From Candidatus Gastranaerophilales bacterium (lineage in GTDB: Bacteria; Cyanobacteriota; Vampirovibrionia; Gastranaerophilales; Gastranaerophilaceae): a DNA stretch of 64,000 nt. Within the stretch, counting starts at the first letter, position 1; each line of letters begins with the position of its first letter. Where the stretch lies: contig CAKMWI010000002.1 of NCBI GenBank assembly GCA_928722015.1, positions 20,399-84,398 on the forward strand. Reading direction: 5' to 3'. A model generated the notes under the pieces. It searched no databases. It was not told where the DNA came from and saw only the letters and a program-made list of their open reading frames with translations. The position numbers and the translations under genes are program-made. This document shows positions 17,568 through 27,819 of this stretch, one piece after another.

Positions 17568-18116
17568 CTAAATAGCTAATAAATCATACTCATAGCCGAG
17601 TTTTAAAGCTTCTATATTCTTAGGAATAAGATTTTTTCTGTGCGGAGGAATCACATTATATAAAGCATTTTCCAATGTTTTTAGAGATAACAGTCCGCTA
17701 ACCTTAGACAAAATACCTAATGCAAGAATATTAGACATTTTTATATTTTTTAATTTTTCCTCGGCCATCTGAGTGATAGGAGCAAAGATATAATTAATAT
17801 CGTTTCTTATTTTACGCTCTACGGCTAAAGTTGTATTTACTATTATATAGCCGCCCTTTCTTACATAAGATATATATTTATCAAATGATGCTTGGTTTAA
17901 AACAATAATATAATCGGCCTGAGACTTTTGAACAGCACTTACTTCTTCATCAGCCATAACAATGCTGCAATTAACAGTACCTCCTCTCATTTCCGCACCA
18001 TAAGACGGATACCACGTAACATTTTTTCCATCAAGCATAAAACCATTAGCCAAAACTTCACCGGCCAACAGCACTCCCTGACCGCCAAACCCTGCAATTA
18101 TAAAATCTTTTTCCAT
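17568..18116 (-). CDS. 2-oxoacid:ferredoxin oxidoreductase, gamma subunit
   Basis: 182 residues of the gamma family of 2-oxoacid:acceptor oxidoreductases (KorC/VorC/PorG type). The N-terminal FGGQGVLLAGEVLA and PSYGAEMRGG motifs are diagnostic. It completes a complex that oxidatively decarboxylates a 2-oxoacid to its acyl-CoA with reduction of ferredoxin. The gene is last in the order ferredoxin-alpha-beta-gamma. The substrate (2-oxoglutarate or branched-chain 2-oxoacids) cannot be fixed by eye. A branched-chain role would connect with ilvC at 45.9 kb. Confidence 0.9.
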   Translation of the reverse strand: MEKDFIIAGFGGQGVLLAGEVLANGFMLDGKNVTWYPSYGAEMRGGTVNCSIVMADEEVSAVQKSQADYIIVLNQASFDKYISYVRKGGYIIVNTTLAVERKIRNDINYIFAPITQMAEEKLKNIKMSNILALGILSKVSGLLSLKTLENALYNVIPPHRKNLIPKNIEALKLGYEYDLLAI

Positions 18117-18135
18117 AAAATTATACCTTTACTTA

Positions 18136-18885
18136 CTAATTAACTGTTATATCTTTATACACGCCAGGCTTGAAAACCGGCATCATTTCATTTCTAACTC
18201 TTTCATGAGCTTTTTCAGGAGACATTCTCCAGTTAGTAGGACAACTTGATAAAATTTCAACAAAACCAAGCCCAAGGCCCTTTAATTGAACCTCAAAGGC
18301 CTTCTTTATAGCCTGTTTAGCCTTATTAATATTTGCAACCGTATCTAGGGAAACCCTTGCACTATAAGCTGTACCATCACAAAGAGCAATGTGCTCAGCA
18401 ATTTTAATTGGATAACCATAGTATGGGACATTCCTGCCTGTTGGTGAAGTTGTTGTAACTTGCCCTAACAAAGTTGTCGGTCCTAATTGACCACCTGTCA
18501 TACCATAAGTTGTGTTATTAATACAAATAGCTGAAATTTTTTCTCCTCGCAATGCGGCATGCATACTTTCTGCAAGTCCGATTGAAGCAAAATCGCCATC
18601 TCCCTGATATGTAAAAACAAATTTATCCGGTCTTGCTCTTTTTATACCAGTAGCTTCTGCCATTGCTCTGCCATGTGGTGCTTCCAGAGCATCAATATTC
18701 AAAAAATCGTAAATTGTAACAGAACATCCAATTGAAGCTGCAACAATAGTATTGTCGCGAACACCTAATTCATCCAAAACCTCGGCAACAAGCCTAATGG
18801 CAACACCATGGTCGCATCCGGGACAAAAAGTATATTTGGCATCCTTTTTGAAAGAATCTGCTATTTTAAAAACTTGAGTTTCCAT
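18136..18885 (-). CDS. 2-oxoacid:ferredoxin oxidoreductase, beta (TPP-binding) subunit
   Basis: 249 residues. This subunit binds thiamine pyrophosphate: GDGDFASIGLAE with magnesium-binding Asp, and NNTTYGMTGGQ downstream, complete the TPP motif. The N-terminal CPGCDHG and Cys in ASIGCS are in positions used for cluster or TPP contacts in the family. It reads TYGMTGGQLGPTT, as in VorA/KorB proteins. Its start is within one base of the alpha-subunit stop, so the two are translationally coupled. Confidence 0.92.
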   Translation of the reverse strand: METQVFKIADSFKKDAKYTFCPGCDHGVAIRLVAEVLDELGVRDNTIVAASIGCSVTIYDFLNIDALEAPHGRAMAEATGIKRARPDKFVFTYQGDGDFASIGLAESMHAALRGEKISAICINNTTYGMTGGQLGPTTLLGQVTTTSPTGRNVPYYGYPIKIAEHIALCDGTAYSARVSLDTVANINKAKQAIKKAFEVQLKGLGLGFVEILSSCPTNWRMSPEKAHERVRNEMMPVFKPGVYKDITVN

Positions 18886-19955
18886 TATTTTATCCCCTCT
18901 ATAACCTGTAAAACAATATCTTCCGGAGGAGGAGGAGTACCAACGCCTTTATGTATCAACTCAACCGGAACTACACCGTTAACTGCCAATCGAACATCAT
19001 TAACCATTTGCCCCATATTGACTTCAACCACCACAAATTTTTTAATTTTTTGTGCTAATTCCTGCAGTCTTTTACTAGGAAATGGAAATAATGTAATCGG
19101 TCTTAAAATTCCTGCTTTTATTCCTTGTTTTCTCAACATTTTTGCTGCAGTTTTTACATTTCGGGCAGTAGAACCAAAACTTACAAGTACAATATCTGCA
19201 TCTTCAGTATCAAATTCTTCAAAATCAACTTCGTTATCTTCAATTTTTTTGTATTTAGCAAAGAGCTTTTCCAAAAAGACACACTGATTGTCTGCCAAAG
19301 GTGCATAAGAGCGGATTATTCTTCCTTCTCTATCCTTTGCCCCTGACAAACACCAAGAAGAATTATCTATTTCCGGATATGGATAATCATAAAACTCAAC
19401 AGGTTCCATCATTTGCCCCAATAACCCATCCGCCAATAAAACCGTAGGATTTTTATATTTTTGTGCAAGATAAAATGCTTTATATGTCAAATCAACGCAT
19501 TCCTGCACCGTAGCAGGAGCAAGTACAATTAACTTATAATCACCGTTGCCACCACCTTTAGTTGACTGAAAATAATCACCCTGAGACGGATAAATGTTTC
19601 CTAAGCCCGGTCCGCCTCTCATTACACTCACTAATACAACAGGCAACTCATCCGATGCAGCATAAGATAACGCTTCTTGCATAAGAGATACGGCACAAGA
19701 TGATGAAGATGACATCGCTTTTACTCCGGTTGAGCATGCTCCTATAACCATATTAATTGCAGCCAACTCACTCTCAGCAGAAACATAAGCTCTGCCAAGC
19801 TCTTGCATCTTTCCACTCATAAACTCACCTATTTCACTCTGTGGTGTAATAGGATACCCAAAATAACACTGACAGCCAGCCAATACTGCTGCATTGGCAA
19901 TTGCATAATTGCCTTTCATTAAAACTTTTTTACCGGTAATACATTCAACTGCCAT
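18885..19955 (-). CDS. 2-oxoacid:ferredoxin oxidoreductase, alpha subunit (VorB/KorA-like)
   Basis: 356 residues. It has the pyrimidine-binding domain (KGNYAIANAAVLAGCQCYFG, YPITPQSEIGE), the ESELAAINMVIGAC block and MRGGPGLGN, then a C-terminal domain II-like segment with VEVNMGQMVNDVR. This pattern fits the subunit annotated in anaerobes as 3-methyl-2-oxobutanoate dehydrogenase VorB, but 2-oxoglutarate oxidoreductases look very similar. It begins four bases downstream of the ferredoxin stop. Confidence 0.92.
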   Translation of the reverse strand: MAVECITGKKVLMKGNYAIANAAVLAGCQCYFGYPITPQSEIGEFMSGKMQELGRAYVSAESELAAINMVIGACSTGVKAMSSSSSCAVSLMQEALSYAASDELPVVLVSVMRGGPGLGNIYPSQGDYFQSTKGGGNGDYKLIVLAPATVQECVDLTYKAFYLAQKYKNPTVLLADGLLGQMMEPVEFYDYPYPEIDNSSWCLSGAKDREGRIIRSYAPLADNQCVFLEKLFAKYKKIEDNEVDFEEFDTEDADIVLVSFGSTARNVKTAAKMLRKQGIKAGILRPITLFPFPSKRLQELAQKIKKFVVVEVNMGQMVNDVRLAVNGVVPVELIHKGVGTPPPPEDIVLQVIEGIK

Positions 19956-19959
19956 ATTC

Positions 19960-20172
19960 CTAACCTCTGTATACTTCTGTTATAGCTAAATCCGGACACC
20001 TTGTAGCGCACATTGCACACCCCAAACATTCATGCTCAGGATCACAAAATTCTACTACCTTATTTCCCAAATTATTTGTGTCCTCACTAATTTTTATCAG
20101 TTTTTTAGGACACTCTTTTATACATAAATAACAAGCTTTACACTTTGTTTTATCAATAACTATACGATTCAT
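19960..20172 (-). CDS. 2-oxoacid oxidoreductase ferredoxin (delta) subunit, 2x[4Fe-4S]
   Basis: 70 residues with two complete cluster motifs, CKACYLCIKECP and CLGCAMCATRCP. It feeds electrons from the oxidoreductase to free ferredoxin. A longer frame opens at 20205, but GAGGG lies five bases before the ATG at 20172 and the family begins there (MNRIVIDKTKC). It is the first gene of the four-gene operon and is transcribed divergently from the giant coiled-coil gene. Confidence 0.92.
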   Translation of the reverse strand: MNRIVIDKTKCKACYLCIKECPKKLIKISEDTNNLGNKVVEFCDPEHECLGCAMCATRCPDLAITEVYRG

Positions 20173-20359
20173 TAAATCCCTCTTTTTCCAAGTATAAAAA
20201 TTCAAACCTATCTTTCGTATAATTTATATTTTATCACTAACACCTGAAAGAAATCACTTAATCTTAACATTTGTAATAAATATACAAAATTAAATTTACT
20301 AAAAATTCTAAGCCTGCTAATATTATATATGTAGGGATAGATTTTTTAAGGACTAAGAA

Positions 20360-23300
20360 ATGGCTCAAAATTTGGAACTAATCGTTGATTTATTAAAGGA
20401 GATGAGAAGAGCTGATAACACAAATTCAGAAAGATTTGAGAAGTTATTGGCCGCTTTATATACTAAACTTGAATTTCTGCAAGATAATGAAACTTCTATC
20501 GAGCTAATTAAAGACTATCTAACTGTCCAAACAAGAACAGTATCTCAACGCAATTCCATAATATTATCCAATTTTGACAATATAGATGATGCGATAAACT
20601 CTGTTATAAAAAAATCAGATGAGCATGGAAAAAATAAATCACTAAACAAATTTTTATCTACTTTTTCCAAAAATTTAAAAGAATTACACAAAAATGAAGA
20701 AAACCAAAGAAAAACTGTTGAAGAAATTGAATCACTTCTTGAATCTTTAAACACACTTACCAAAGATGAAGTTATTCATGCTGTCGCAGAAATAAAAAAC
20801 AAACTTGAGCAACTAAATGAGGGTATCAAAAACTGCTCATCAAATCTTACAACAAATACAAAATCAATAATTACAGCTCTGCTAAAGACAGAATTAACTG
20901 AAGATGAAGAAAATTCCAAAAATATACAAGTAATACAAGATTCAGTAAAAAGAATTGTAACATATATACAATCAATAAATGAAAGAGATTTTCTACTTGA
21001 AAAACTGTTATCAAACATAGCAACAAATGAAAGTTTAAAACTTACACGCGGAGTAATAGATTCTATTATAGAAAAATCTGAAGAAATTTCTCAAAAAATT
21101 ACAACCTTAGCTGACAAATCTGATATAGAAACAATAAAGGAATCAGCAAAAACTATTGATAAAAAATTAGATTCTTCAATAACAAAAGAAGAATTCACCA
21201 AAATCACATTAAAAACAGAAGACTTGGTCAATCATACTGACGAAGTTAAACAAACATTAGCAAAAGTTACTAAAAATATAGAGACTCTTCCAAATACAAA
21301 AATTTTAGAAGAATCTTTGCAAAACTTATTTCACAAACTAGACAGCCTAGCACAGGATATCGAAAATTTAAAAAATAAAGGTGAAGTATACGATATAGAT
21401 TCAAAAATTACAAATTTAAAACAAGAACTTCTAACTATAAAAAATATTATTATAGATTTGAATGAAGTTATTGCTTCAAAAGTGATATCTACAATAAATG
21501 ATATTTCTTTTGAAAATGAGAGCTATGATATAAAAAATCACGTTTCAAAAATGTTATCACTTCTTCCTCAAAAAGAAGATATTGATAAAATTTTATCTGA
21601 CGGAGAACACAGCAGTAAGGCTATCGACGATTTAATCGAAAAAACAGATATTATCTCAGAAAAAATTGATAATATTCCAACTAAAGATGATTTTAATACT
21701 CTGACTCAGAATTTAAATATTGAAGATAAATTAAATGATTTATCCAGCAAAACAGATTTAGAACAATTAGTATCTAAAACTGATGAAATTGAACAAATGA
21801 TTGATAACCTCAACTTTGATGATGAATTCCAAAATATATACAGCAAAACTTCATCAATTGAAGAATGGCTTATTGATTCAAAAATCAAAGAAAATGCCGA
21901 AGCTATATCTAAACAATCAGAATTTTTTGCAAACAAAGAGGATATTTCCAATATTCTTCATTCTGCTGAAAAAATCATCACAATGCTTGAACAAACAGCT
22001 CAAAATACAGAAAAAGAATCTCTAGATAACCTCTTAGAAAATGTTCATTCTCAATTTGACGAATTAAAAACAGAAATAATAACTTCTAATGAATCAAATA
22101 AAGATTCTATAATTAATAAATTAGTAGAACTTCAAAATTCACTCTCTTCAATCTCAACCGGAGAGGAATTCTGCAATTTCATAGCCGATTTAAAAGATTT
22201 TACGCAAACAATAGTAACAGGAACTGTTGATTTGTCCGAAAATATTGAGGAATGTAAAACGCTTCAGAAGGAATTACTGGAAAAATTAGACAATATAGAC
22301 TTTTCTCAAATAATATCAAATGTAAATACAAATTTAGAAACATTTACAAATAACCTTGAAACTAATATAACAAATTCAAATTCCGAATTATCAAATAAAA
22401 TTTCAGAAGTAGAAAACAAATTAACATCTCTTTCTGAATATATTAATTCAAATTTAAATAATGATAATGAAAAATTTACAAATGCAATCAAAGAACTCAA
22501 GGAAATTCTAGAAAATAAAAAATCTAATTTTGATGAAATCGAACAAGAAAGAAATCATCAAATAAATTCAATAGAAAAATACTTGGATGAATTAAAAACA
22601 ATTTTGGATACTTCAAAGACTTCTCTGACTGAAAATACACAAAACAGCTTTGTTCAGCTTGAAAACGCTTTATCCGATTACAAAACATCCACAGAAAATC
22701 AATTTGTACAAATTATTGAAAAATTAAATGAATACGAAACTATAACAACAGATAAAACAATTCCTGTTGAAAATATTTCAGCATCTTTCTCCGAAATAAA
22801 CGAAATAAAAAACCAAATTTTAAAACTGGGAGAATCTTTTGAAGCTTTAAGCGAAAAAGATGAATTTTCAGGAAAGGAAATATCATCTTTCGTTTCTGAA
22901 AAACTGCAAGAAATCGGCAATAATCTTGAAAATTTAACTGAAAATGTTGAACTCAGTATGCAAAACGGTTTTGCATATAATGCAGAATTAATTGAAGAAA
23001 AAACAGCTGTTTTACTAGATTTTATAAAAGAACTCAGACACGCAAGCACTGACAATATTGAACTGTATGAAAGATTAACAGTTACAGATAATAAATTGAT
23101 GGATTTTCAACAAGAATTAGAACTCATCAATACCGATGTAATCAGTGATTTAAATTCAAAAACAGACAGATTATTAAAAGAACTTGCACCAATTAAAGAA
23201 ATGATATCATGCCTGTCTGTACAAATGCCTGAAGGCCCTCAAAGCGAAAAGGTTAAAGAACAACTTGGAATTCTGCATGAATCTGTCCAAGCTGATATCA

Positions 23301-26300
23301 TTGAATGCACAAAGTATTCAAAAAGTACATTTAATAAACTCGAAGAAACCTATGAAAGAATCTCTGAAGGACTTATAAACACAGAGAATCATCTTAGAGA
23401 CTTTATTCTTGGAGATATAGATTCAGTAATAATTAAAGTTGATAACTTAAAAGAAGAATTAGAAACTTCACTTTCACATATAACACCTCCCAATGCTCAA
23501 CAAATGGAAGAATTACATTCATTTGTTAAACAGATAAGTGAATTCAAAAATGAACAGCAAGAATTTTTAGGCAAAGTTGCAGATGATATAAAAACATCAA
23601 TAACTGAAACTGTTACAGCTCAGCATAATGAAATCAAATCAATGCTTACTGTTGCAATTAATAATGAAGAAATAGTTAATGCAATTGATAACTTGAAAAA
23701 ATGTTTCAAATCAAAAATTAAAGAATTAAGCAGAATTCAAAAAGAAAGTATTGAAAAGAGCAAAATTAATGATGAATTTGCTACAAACCAATTTGAAGAA
23801 GTGTTTGAAGAAAACAACAATGCAAAAGTTGTAGCAGAAATAAAGGAAGATTTCAATAAATTCTCCAATTTAATCGGTGAACTATCAGATGAAAATCCTC
23901 AAATTACCGAAGTCTTAAATAGTATTAGAGAAAAAATTGACACAATCACAGTTATAAAGAAGAAACATTCTGAAAATATATTATCAACCGAAGATTTTAC
24001 AGAAGATTCAGAAGATAGTGATTTTGACATTGATGAATCAAACGAAAATACTAACATAGATACAGATTCTATTGAAGAAGATGATTTAACAGACAATGAA
24101 CAGGAGTCTGATGCTGAATATGATGAAGACTTTGAGGAATATGAAGATTATGACGACGACGAAGAAGAAATACTTGTAGGTGCAAATAATTTTGATTTTA
24201 TTAAAGCATTTGACCTGCTAAAACAAGATATTAATAATCTTCGTTCTGATATTGAACGGGTTTTGCCTCAACAGGAACAGAAAAAATCCATATCTTCAGG
24301 ACTGAATATACCAACATTAAGCAATAATAACTTGCTAATGTCCTTAAATAACAAAATTGAACTACTTTCAAAAACATTAAATAAAGATTGGCTTGAAGAA
24401 ATTAAAGGATATATTGAAGGTAGTGAAATTCAATCAATGCTTGAAGAAATCAATGGTAAAATTGATATTCTTACACTATCTGACAATTCCGAATGGATTG
24501 AAGAAATTAAACAAGCTTTGGATCAACTTAATGGTAATGATATTGGTGGCGGTGAATCCGGTAAAGAAATCCAGTCAATGTTGGCTTTAATAAATGAAAA
24601 AATTGATATTTTAGCAGCCAGTGATGACTATGATTTGATGGAAGATATTCGTGATGCGATTGAACGAATTTATGGTGATGATATTAATAGCCAAAGCCAA
24701 CAAAATCAACAAATAACTACGCTATTAAATACTCTTGATAAAAAAGTTGATATACTGGCAGCTTCAGATAATTATGAAAGTATTGAAGATATAAAAGATT
24801 CTCTTGATATTCTTGACGAAAAACTCGATACTTTAGCATTAAGCGATAATTACGATCAAATTAATGAGATAAAAGATTCGTTAAAAACTCTTGAAGCAAA
24901 AATAGACACTATTGCAAATATAAGTGATAATGAATATTTAGATAATTTACAAGAAACATTTGCAGTAATAGAAAGCAAAATTGAAGCACTGTCTATTCCT
25001 GACAATGCTAATAATGTCGAAGATATTAAATATACCCTACTTGATGTTGATGAAAAAGTTAATGCAATTAAACCGGTTCAAGAAAAAGTTGAAAAGCTTT
25101 CCGAATCCGATGCCAAAATAACATCAATGCTTGAAACGTTGAATCATAAAATTGATATTATATCAAGCAGTGAAGAAACATTTAACAAACAACAAGATAT
25201 AGAAGATGTAAAACATTTGATACTGGCTCAAATGGATTATATCGAAAAACTTGAACATAATAATAAAACTGATGCAGTAAAAAAATGCTTAAAAGAATTA
25301 ACATTAGAAGTTAATAATTTAAATTTAAATGCGAACTCAAATAATAAAAATGTTCAAAAAACTCTAAAAGATATGAAAGAATCAATTATGGCGGCAGTTG
25401 TAACCATATTTGAACAAGTATCTTTTATTGAAGAATCTGAAGACATTAAAGATTTCGTCGAAGAAAAAACTGATGTTATCAACAAAAATCTTTTTGAAGT
25501 AACTAAACAATTAAAACAGATAACAAATTCTAATGAAGACCCTGATTATACATATTCTATGCAGGATATAGAATCAGATTTGGCAAAACTCAGACTTGCA
25601 CTTAACGAACTTCAAAATAATGAACTTGAGACTCAATCTAGTGAATTAGCACATATTTCTGACACTCTCTACAGAATAACATCTTCTGTAGAAGAACTTC
25701 AAAGTTCAATGACTCAGGATGAAATAAGAGACTTAAAAAATGATATTATAAATATTCAAGAACAAACACAAAAGTTACTTATAAACTCAGATGAATCATA
25801 CAATGCCCTCAATAGCGGCCTAGAAGATTTTGGAAAAATTATCACCAACCAAATCTCTACTAAAGTTGATAATGTAACCAGACTTCTTGAGAAATCATCT
25901 GATTCTGACAAAGTAATGAGACAAGCTTTGATATATATGGGTGAATGGATAGATTCAGCCAGTGAAAGCATGAACAAAATATCAACCAATTCAGAAGAAA
26001 TTATTGATATTAAAACTGCTATTGAAGGATTAAAAGAAACTCTACCGGAACAAACGGATATATTAAATTCAATTGAAGAAAAATTCGATGAACAGCAGGA
26101 AAGATTATCTTATTTTGAAAAACAAATATCTAAACTTGGAGCATTAGAAGATAGATTTGAAGAACAGCAAGAAAGAATAGACAGATTAGAAATTTCTCTT
26201 GAAAAAATTCTATCCGCAGTTGAAGAAATTGATGATTCTAAAGTTACAAGAAAAATTGATAAAATAGATAAACAACTTGCAAAACTCAGCACAAATATAG

Positions 26301-26326
26301 AAAAATTGGCATCTTATGTTGACTAA
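20360..26326 (+). CDS. Giant coiled-coil protein, 1988 residues, unknown function
   Basis: The largest gene here. It is almost wholly helical and polar, without a signal peptide, membrane helix or recognised catalytic domain. Long Lys/Glu/Asn/Ser-rich heptad stretches fill most of it. A very acidic stretch runs about residues 1205-1272 (24.0-24.2 kb). It is followed by about seven degenerate repeats of 30-35 residues (24.33-25.08 kb) of the form KIDIL..SDN...IEDIK..L. The N-terminal block LLKEMRRADNTNSERFEKLL recurs, diverged, at about 890 (FIKELRHASTDNIELYERL), hinting at a duplication. It could be a structural or scaffold filament protein. Its last 11 bases overlap the next gene. Confidence 0.8.
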   Translation: MAQNLELIVDLLKEMRRADNTNSERFEKLLAALYTKLEFLQDNETSIELIKDYLTVQTRTVSQRNSIILSNFDNIDDAINSVIKKSDEHGKNKSLNKFLSTFSKNLKELHKNEENQRKTVEEIESLLESLNTLTKDEVIHAVAEIKNKLEQLNEGIKNCSSNLTTNTKSIITALLKTELTEDEENSKNIQVIQDSVKRIVTYIQSINERDFLLEKLLSNIATNESLKLTRGVIDSIIEKSEEISQKITTLADKSDIETIKESAKTIDKKLDSSITKEEFTKITLKTEDLVNHTDEVKQTLAKVTKNIETLPNTKILEESLQNLFHKLDSLAQDIENLKNKGEVYDIDSKITNLKQELLTIKNIIIDLNEVIASKVISTINDISFENESYDIKNHVSKMLSLLPQKEDIDKILSDGEHSSKAIDDLIEKTDIISEKIDNIPTKDDFNTLTQNLNIEDKLNDLSSKTDLEQLVSKTDEIEQMIDNLNFDDEFQNIYSKTSSIEEWLIDSKIKENAEAISKQSEFFANKEDISNILHSAEKIITMLEQTAQNTEKESLDNLLENVHSQFDELKTEIITSNESNKDSIINKLVELQNSLSSISTGEEFCNFIADLKDFTQTIVTGTVDLSENIEECKTLQKELLEKLDNIDFSQIISNVNTNLETFTNNLETNITNSNSELSNKISEVENKLTSLSEYINSNLNNDNEKFTNAIKELKEILENKKSNFDEIEQERNHQINSIEKYLDELKTILDTSKTSLTENTQNSFVQLENALSDYKTSTENQFVQIIEKLNEYETITTDKTIPVENISASFSEINEIKNQILKLGESFEALSEKDEFSGKEISSFVSEKLQEIGNNLENLTENVELSMQNGFAYNAELIEEKTAVLLDFIKELRHASTDNIELYERLTVTDNKLMDFQQELELINTDVISDLNSKTDRLLKELAPIKEMISCLSVQMPEGPQSEKVKEQLGILHESVQADIIECTKYSKSTFNKLEETYERISEGLINTENHLRDFILGDIDSVIIKVDNLKEELETSLSHITPPNAQQMEELHSFVKQISEFKNEQQEFLGKVADDIKTSITETVTAQHNEIKSMLTVAINNEEIVNAIDNLKKCFKSKIKELSRIQKESIEKSKINDEFATNQFEEVFEENNNAKVVAEIKEDFNKFSNLIGELSDENPQITEVLNSIREKIDTITVIKKKHSENILSTEDFTEDSEDSDFDIDESNENTNIDTDSIEEDDLTDNEQESDAEYDEDFEEYEDYDDDEEEILVGANNFDFIKAFDLLKQDINNLRSDIERVLPQQEQKKSISSGLNIPTLSNNNLLMSLNNKIELLSKTLNKDWLEEIKGYIEGSEIQSMLEEINGKIDILTLSDNSEWIEEIKQALDQLNGNDIGGGESGKEIQSMLALINEKIDILAASDDYDLMEDIRDAIERIYGDDINSQSQQNQQITTLLNTLDKKVDILAASDNYESIEDIKDSLDILDEKLDTLALSDNYDQINEIKDSLKTLEAKIDTIANISDNEYLDNLQETFAVIESKIEALSIPDNANNVEDIKYTLLDVDEKVNAIKPVQEKVEKLSESDAKITSMLETLNHKIDIISSSEETFNKQQDIEDVKHLILAQMDYIEKLEHNNKTDAVKKCLKELTLEVNNLNLNANSNNKNVQKTLKDMKESIMAAVVTIFEQVSFIEESEDIKDFVEEKTDVINKNLFEVTKQLKQITNSNEDPDYTYSMQDIESDLAKLRLALNELQNNELETQSSELAHISDTLYRITSSVEELQSSMTQDEIRDLKNDIINIQEQTQKLLINSDESYNALNSGLEDFGKIITNQISTKVDNVTRLLEKSSDSDKVMRQALIYMGEWIDSASESMNKISTNSEEIIDIKTAIEGLKETLPEQTDILNSIEEKFDEQQERLSYFEKQISKLGALEDRFEEQQERIDRLEISLEKILSAVEEIDDSKVTRKIDKIDKQLAKLSTNIEKLASYVD

Positions 26327-27701
26327 TAACTTAATAAAAGAATTAAATAAAGCATTACCCAAAGAAAACATACTTTCAGAAATAGAGGAAAGGTATGTAT
26401 ATTCTATTGATGCGTCAAATGATCCTTATGCAAAGACTACCCTACCGGATGCCGTTGTTTTTGTTGAAAATATAGAACAGGTACAGAAAGTTGTAAAAAT
26501 TGCAAATAAGCAAATGATACCTATTATTTGCCGAGGAGCCGGCACCAATACTGTAGGAGCCTGTGTTACAACACATGGAGGAATTATCTTAAATTTTTCA
26601 AAGATGAACAAAATATTGGAAATTAATCCGGATAATATGACAGTGAGAGTTCAACCAGGAGTTATTGTTGGAGATTTGCAAAATGAAGTCGAAAAAATAG
26701 GACTCTTCTATCCTCCAGATCCATCAAATCTTAAAGTCTCAACTATTGGTGGAAGTATAGCTCAAAATTCTGCAGGGGCCAGATGTTTCAAATACGGTTC
26801 AACTAAAGATTATATTATTGACCTGTTAGTTGTTATGGCTAACGGAGAACTCATCAGGACTGGTTCAAATACAATAAAAAATGCAACCGGATACAATCTC
26901 GGAAGTTTATTTATAGGTTCAGAAGGTACTCTTGGAATTGTTGTAGAAGCAACGATAAAACTAATTCCAAAACCGGAAACTACTCAAGTCGTAATGGCTT
27001 ATTTCGATAACGTTGAAGATTCTATACTTGCAGTTAATAAAATTATAGAAAATCAGGTATTCCCGGCTACAATAGATTTTATGGATAAAAATGCTATTCA
27101 AACCGTTGAAAAATTTTACCCAACCGGACTCTTATGCGACAAAGAGGCGGCACTAATTATTGAAATTGACGGATACAAAGAAAGCATCTCTCACCAAAGA
27201 GAAACAATTTGTGAAATTCTAAGGAGTAATAATGCGGCAAATATACAATACTCAACAACAAAAGAAGAATCTGACAATATCTGGTCAGCACGAAGATCAT
27301 CCATGGCTGCATGCACAAAATTAAAACCAAATATTACAACTGATGATATTATTGTACCCCGCAGTAATTTAGCAAAATTAGTAAAAGGTGTTCAAGATAT
27401 TTGCAAAAGACATAACCTCACTGTTTGTATGGTTGGACATGTCGGAGATGGAAGCGTACATCCGCAAATTCCAATAGATTACAATGATAAAGATGAATAT
27501 AAACACTATAAAATTGCAAAATCCGAAATATATCAATTAACAGTAAAATTAGGAGGTATATTATCCGGAGAGCACGGTATTGGATTAGAGAAAAAAGCAT
27601 ATATATCCAAAGTTGTTGATGGAGGAGCATTGGACTATATGAGACTAATCAAAAAAACATTTGACCCTAAAAATATATTAAATCCATACAAAATATTCTA
27701 G
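26316..27701 (+). CDS. FAD-linked oxidase, GlcD / D-lactate dehydrogenase family
   Basis: 461 residues of the FAD-binding oxidoreductase family oxidising 2-hydroxy acids such as glycolate or D-lactate. The N-terminal FAD domain shows CRGAGTNTVGAC, PPDPSNLKVSTIGG and the NSAGARCFKYG loop. The C-terminal domain has GHVGDGSVHP and LSGEHGIGLEK. The gene overlaps the preceding giant coiled-coil gene by 11 bases and has no strong ribosome-binding site, suggesting coupled translation. No GlcE/GlcF Fe-S partner is adjacent, so its electron acceptor is unknown. Confidence 0.9.
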   Translation: MLTNNLIKELNKALPKENILSEIEERYVYSIDASNDPYAKTTLPDAVVFVENIEQVQKVVKIANKQMIPIICRGAGTNTVGACVTTHGGIILNFSKMNKILEINPDNMTVRVQPGVIVGDLQNEVEKIGLFYPPDPSNLKVSTIGGSIAQNSAGARCFKYGSTKDYIIDLLVVMANGELIRTGSNTIKNATGYNLGSLFIGSEGTLGIVVEATIKLIPKPETTQVVMAYFDNVEDSILAVNKIIENQVFPATIDFMDKNAIQTVEKFYPTGLLCDKEAALIIEIDGYKESISHQRETICEILRSNNAANIQYSTTKEESDNIWSARRSSMAACTKLKPNITTDDIIVPRSNLAKLVKGVQDICKRHNLTVCMVGHVGDGSVHPQIPIDYNDKDEYKHYKIAKSEIYQLTVKLGGILSGEHGIGLEKKAYISKVVDGGALDYMRLIKKTFDPKNILNPYKIF

Positions 27702-27819
27702 TTAATAACATTATTAAATTTCATATATCCAAAAGCAGCAATAGACAGCCCGAGAACTTGAAAATCAATTACCCCTGTGGTATTCTTTGAATGCTGATAT
27801 ATAAAGAAAGAAGGAAAAA

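Noticed and set aside
24333..25080. Short regular repeats that could suggest a CRISPR array
   Set aside because: They are imperfect protein-level repeats within a single coding frame, with no identical direct repeats or spacers.
22306..26292. Open frames opposite the giant coiled-coil gene
   Set aside because: They are Ser/Phe/Ile-rich reflections of Glu/Lys/Asp codons on the other strand, with no starts supported by ribosome-binding sites.
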